This document shows positions 62,706-64,000 of a stretch of 64,000 bases of DNA, in pieces. A model generated the notes under the pieces. It saw only the letters and a program-made list of their open reading frames with translations, had not been told where the DNA came from and searched no databases. Numbering within the stretch: the first letter of the stretch is position 1; each line of letters starts with the position of its first letter. The DNA is from Dictyobacter aurantiacus (GTDB taxonomy: Bacteria; Chloroflexota; Ktedonobacteria; Ktedonobacterales; Ktedonobacteraceae), in contig NZ_BIFQ01000002.1 in assembly GCF_003967515.1 (NCBI RefSeq), forward strand, positions 248,001 through 312,000. Direction: 5' to 3'. The position numbers and the translations under genes are program-made.

Positions 62706-64000
62706 AGCCAGACAATAACAGTAAGCTTACTGCGGCAAATATCGAAGAAAAGATTCAGCAGGTATTCCAGTCCAGAGGTCAATCAGGTACCTCAGCATCC
62801 CTTGATGAAACGGTGCTTCAGGATCTCTATCAGACATTGTACCGTGGTGATGAGGCCATTATGGAGCGTACGTGGCACAGGTTGGCGCAGCGCTATCCCT
62901 TAATCGAGCAGTCGGACGATACGACGCAAGCCGCGTCAGATGTTAGGACCGTCATCACTTTTCCACAACCAGGGACATCTCGTTCCCAGCCGACGCCAAA
63001 ACGTCCACCACAGCGCTCAAGAACGCGCACGCTGAGCGTCTTGATGCTGGTCGCCGCCTGTCTCTTAATCATTGGTGGTAGCCTCATTTTGTTTACCCAG
63101 TACCAGAAACCTACCCAGCCGGCCGCGCCACCCCAAAAAGGCCCCTTACAGTTTTTTGACCGGCAGGGGAAACTGATCTACCAGATCGATAGCCATAATA
63201 AGGTCACGGTGGGGAATACACCGCTCACCAGGGACTTTATGAACTATTCGCTGGACAAGCTGGCCACCGATCTGCACGTCAAAAGAGCCGACCTACCAGC
63301 TATGGGACTCAAGGTAACGACCACGCTGGACATGCAGCTACAGACGCAGGCATATCAAAAGGCGCAACAGACGATCGCTCAGACCCGGCAAACCCATAAC
63401 ATCGGCGACGCCGCCGCGGTCGTGCTGGACTATCACGACGGCTCCATCCGTGCGCTCTTTGGCAATCTCAATACCCAGTACTCGGGGTACAATGTCGCCA
63501 CACTGGAATCACGCCCCCTGGCTTCAGCCTTTAAGCCCATCACCTATCTCACCGCGTTTGAACGTGGTATCAGCCCCGGCGAGGTCGTCGATGATGCGCC
63601 CCAGAGCTTTCCATCCAACGATAATGGTGATCCGGCCTATTCACCACTTGATTACGGCATGAGCTATCAAGGCCTGATATCGTATCGCCAGGCATTACAA
63701 CACAATAGCAACATCCCCGCGGTTCAACTTCTGACCCGCACCAAACTGGATCCACTACTCAAGCAGGCACAGGCACTCGGTCTGCATACACCTCCACCAC
63801 AACATACAGGCTATTCCGCTGCCCTGGGTACATTTGGAGAGACCGTCTTGAATGTGACCGCCGCCTATGGCACGATCGCCAATCAGGGGATCTCCGTTAC
63901 ACCCCATACTATAGAGCAAGTAACCGATTCCAGTGGCCACGTACGCTATCAGGCCTCGCATCTCGGCAGGCGTATCATAAAGCCCGGCACGGCCTTTATG
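62702..64000 (+). CDS. Membrane-anchored penicillin-binding transpeptidase, 3' end outside window
   Basis: The frame begins in the ATGA overlap with the sigma gene and is open to the window edge (433 residues seen). Residues 1-110 are a polar cytoplasmic segment, 111-133 a membrane helix. From ~200 the sequence is a PBP1-like transpeptidase: GLKVTTTLDMQLQTQAYQKA, the SxxK nucleophile motif SAFK (Ser275) in RPLASAFKPITYLTAF, and an SxN-like NSN in HNSNIPAVQL. There is no glycosyltransferase domain. The KTG motif lies beyond the window. The N-terminal cytoplasmic part could act as an anti-sigma domain, coupling envelope state to the ECF factor. Confidence 0.88.
   Translation, partial: MKPDNNSKLTAANIEEKIQQVFQSRGQSGTSASLDETVLQDLYQTLYRGDEAIMERTWHRLAQRYPLIEQSDDTTQAASDVRTVITFPQPGTSRSQPTPKRPPQRSRTRTLSVLMLVAACLLIIGGSLILFTQYQKPTQPAAPPQKGPLQFFDRQGKLIYQIDSHNKVTVGNTPLTRDFMNYSLDKLATDLHVKRADLPAMGLKVTTTLDMQLQTQAYQKAQQTIAQTRQTHNIGDAAAVVLDYHDGSIRALFGNLNTQYSGYNVATLESRPLASAFKPITYLTAFERGISPGEVVDDAPQSFPSNDNGDPAYSPLDYGMSYQGLISYRQALQHNSNIPAVQLLTRTKLDPLLKQAQALGLHTPPPQHTGYSAALGTFGETVLNVTAAYGTIANQGISVTPHTIEQVTDSSGHVRYQASHLGRRIIKPGTAFM

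Noticed and set aside
1..64000. tRNA and rRNA genes
   Set aside because: I scanned for T-loop-like GTTCGAATC patterns and conserved rRNA segments and found no convincing match; a covariance-model search would settle this.

Overview
The window is a bacterial chromosome segment of moderate-to-high GC with about 50 genes on both strands. No tRNA, rRNA or phage genes were seen. The gene mix suggests a Ktedonobacteria-like member of the Chloroflexota: a zinc-ribbon Ser/Thr kinase with a beta-propeller, F420-type luciferase-like oxidoreductase, many stand-alone methyltransferases, a thiazole/oxazole-modified peptide locus, and abundant short palindromic repeats. This placement is inference from gene content only.

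Layout. 1-8.7 kb: a truncated multicopper oxidase, a methyltransferase, a YqhA-like membrane protein, a repeat block, a secreted EXORDIUM-like protein, a lipoprotein, a metallo-beta-lactamase remnant, and a divergent MFS exporter/TetR pair with visible operators. 8.8-15.6 kb: a SorC regulator-trpB-trpA operon, a TfoX-like protein, a Gfo/Idh/MocA oxidoreductase and a PAS/GAF histidine kinase. 16-25.2 kb: a RiPP (TOMM) locus with a 118-residue precursor carrying 27 cysteines in a Gly/Cys core, an E1-like/leader-binding protein, a YcaO cyclodehydratase ending in a PxPxP-type tail, and, beyond an HxlR/quinone-oxidoreductase/glyoxalase block, a SagB-type azoline dehydrogenase. 25.5-38.8 kb: a CocE-type hydrolase, a GH27 alpha-galactosidase with two carbohydrate-binding modules, a PPM-type methyltransferase, an LLM oxidoreductase, benzoylformate decarboxylase, a GT39-like membrane glycosyltransferase, MazG-like and TPR proteins, and a LysE exporter. 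39-49 kb: SDR, S9 peptidase, an antiporter-rhodanese fusion interrupted by an in-frame TGA, a kinase and a Yip1 protein. 49-53.8 kb: a four-gene operon (TetR, PLP enzyme, FAD sugar-lactone-type oxidase, APC permease) under a palindromic operator. 53.8-64 kb: GNAT, a ribbon-helix-helix/Clp-N fusion with its own operator, methyltransferase, FemAB, a membrane channel-like protein, NAD-kinase-like and SPFH proteins, and an ECF sigma factor translationally coupled to a membrane penicillin-binding transpeptidase that runs off the window.

Three dispersed repeat families stand out. One pairs a perfect long hairpin, whose arms differ from copy to copy, with a conserved GC-rich tail; two of these loci also carry tandem arrays (70-bp and 40-bp periods). 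A second is a GC-rich repeat containing the GTAGGTGCCGGGC core; one copy is split by a 102-bp miniature transposable element with 18-bp terminal inverted repeats and an 11-bp target duplication. The third class is long perfect hairpins at convergent gene ends, which look like bidirectional terminators.

The most interesting items are the TOMM locus, the TGA codon in the rhodanese active-site loop (possible selenocysteine or a nonsense mutation), the hairpin-plus-tail repeats, and the sigma factor/PBP pair.
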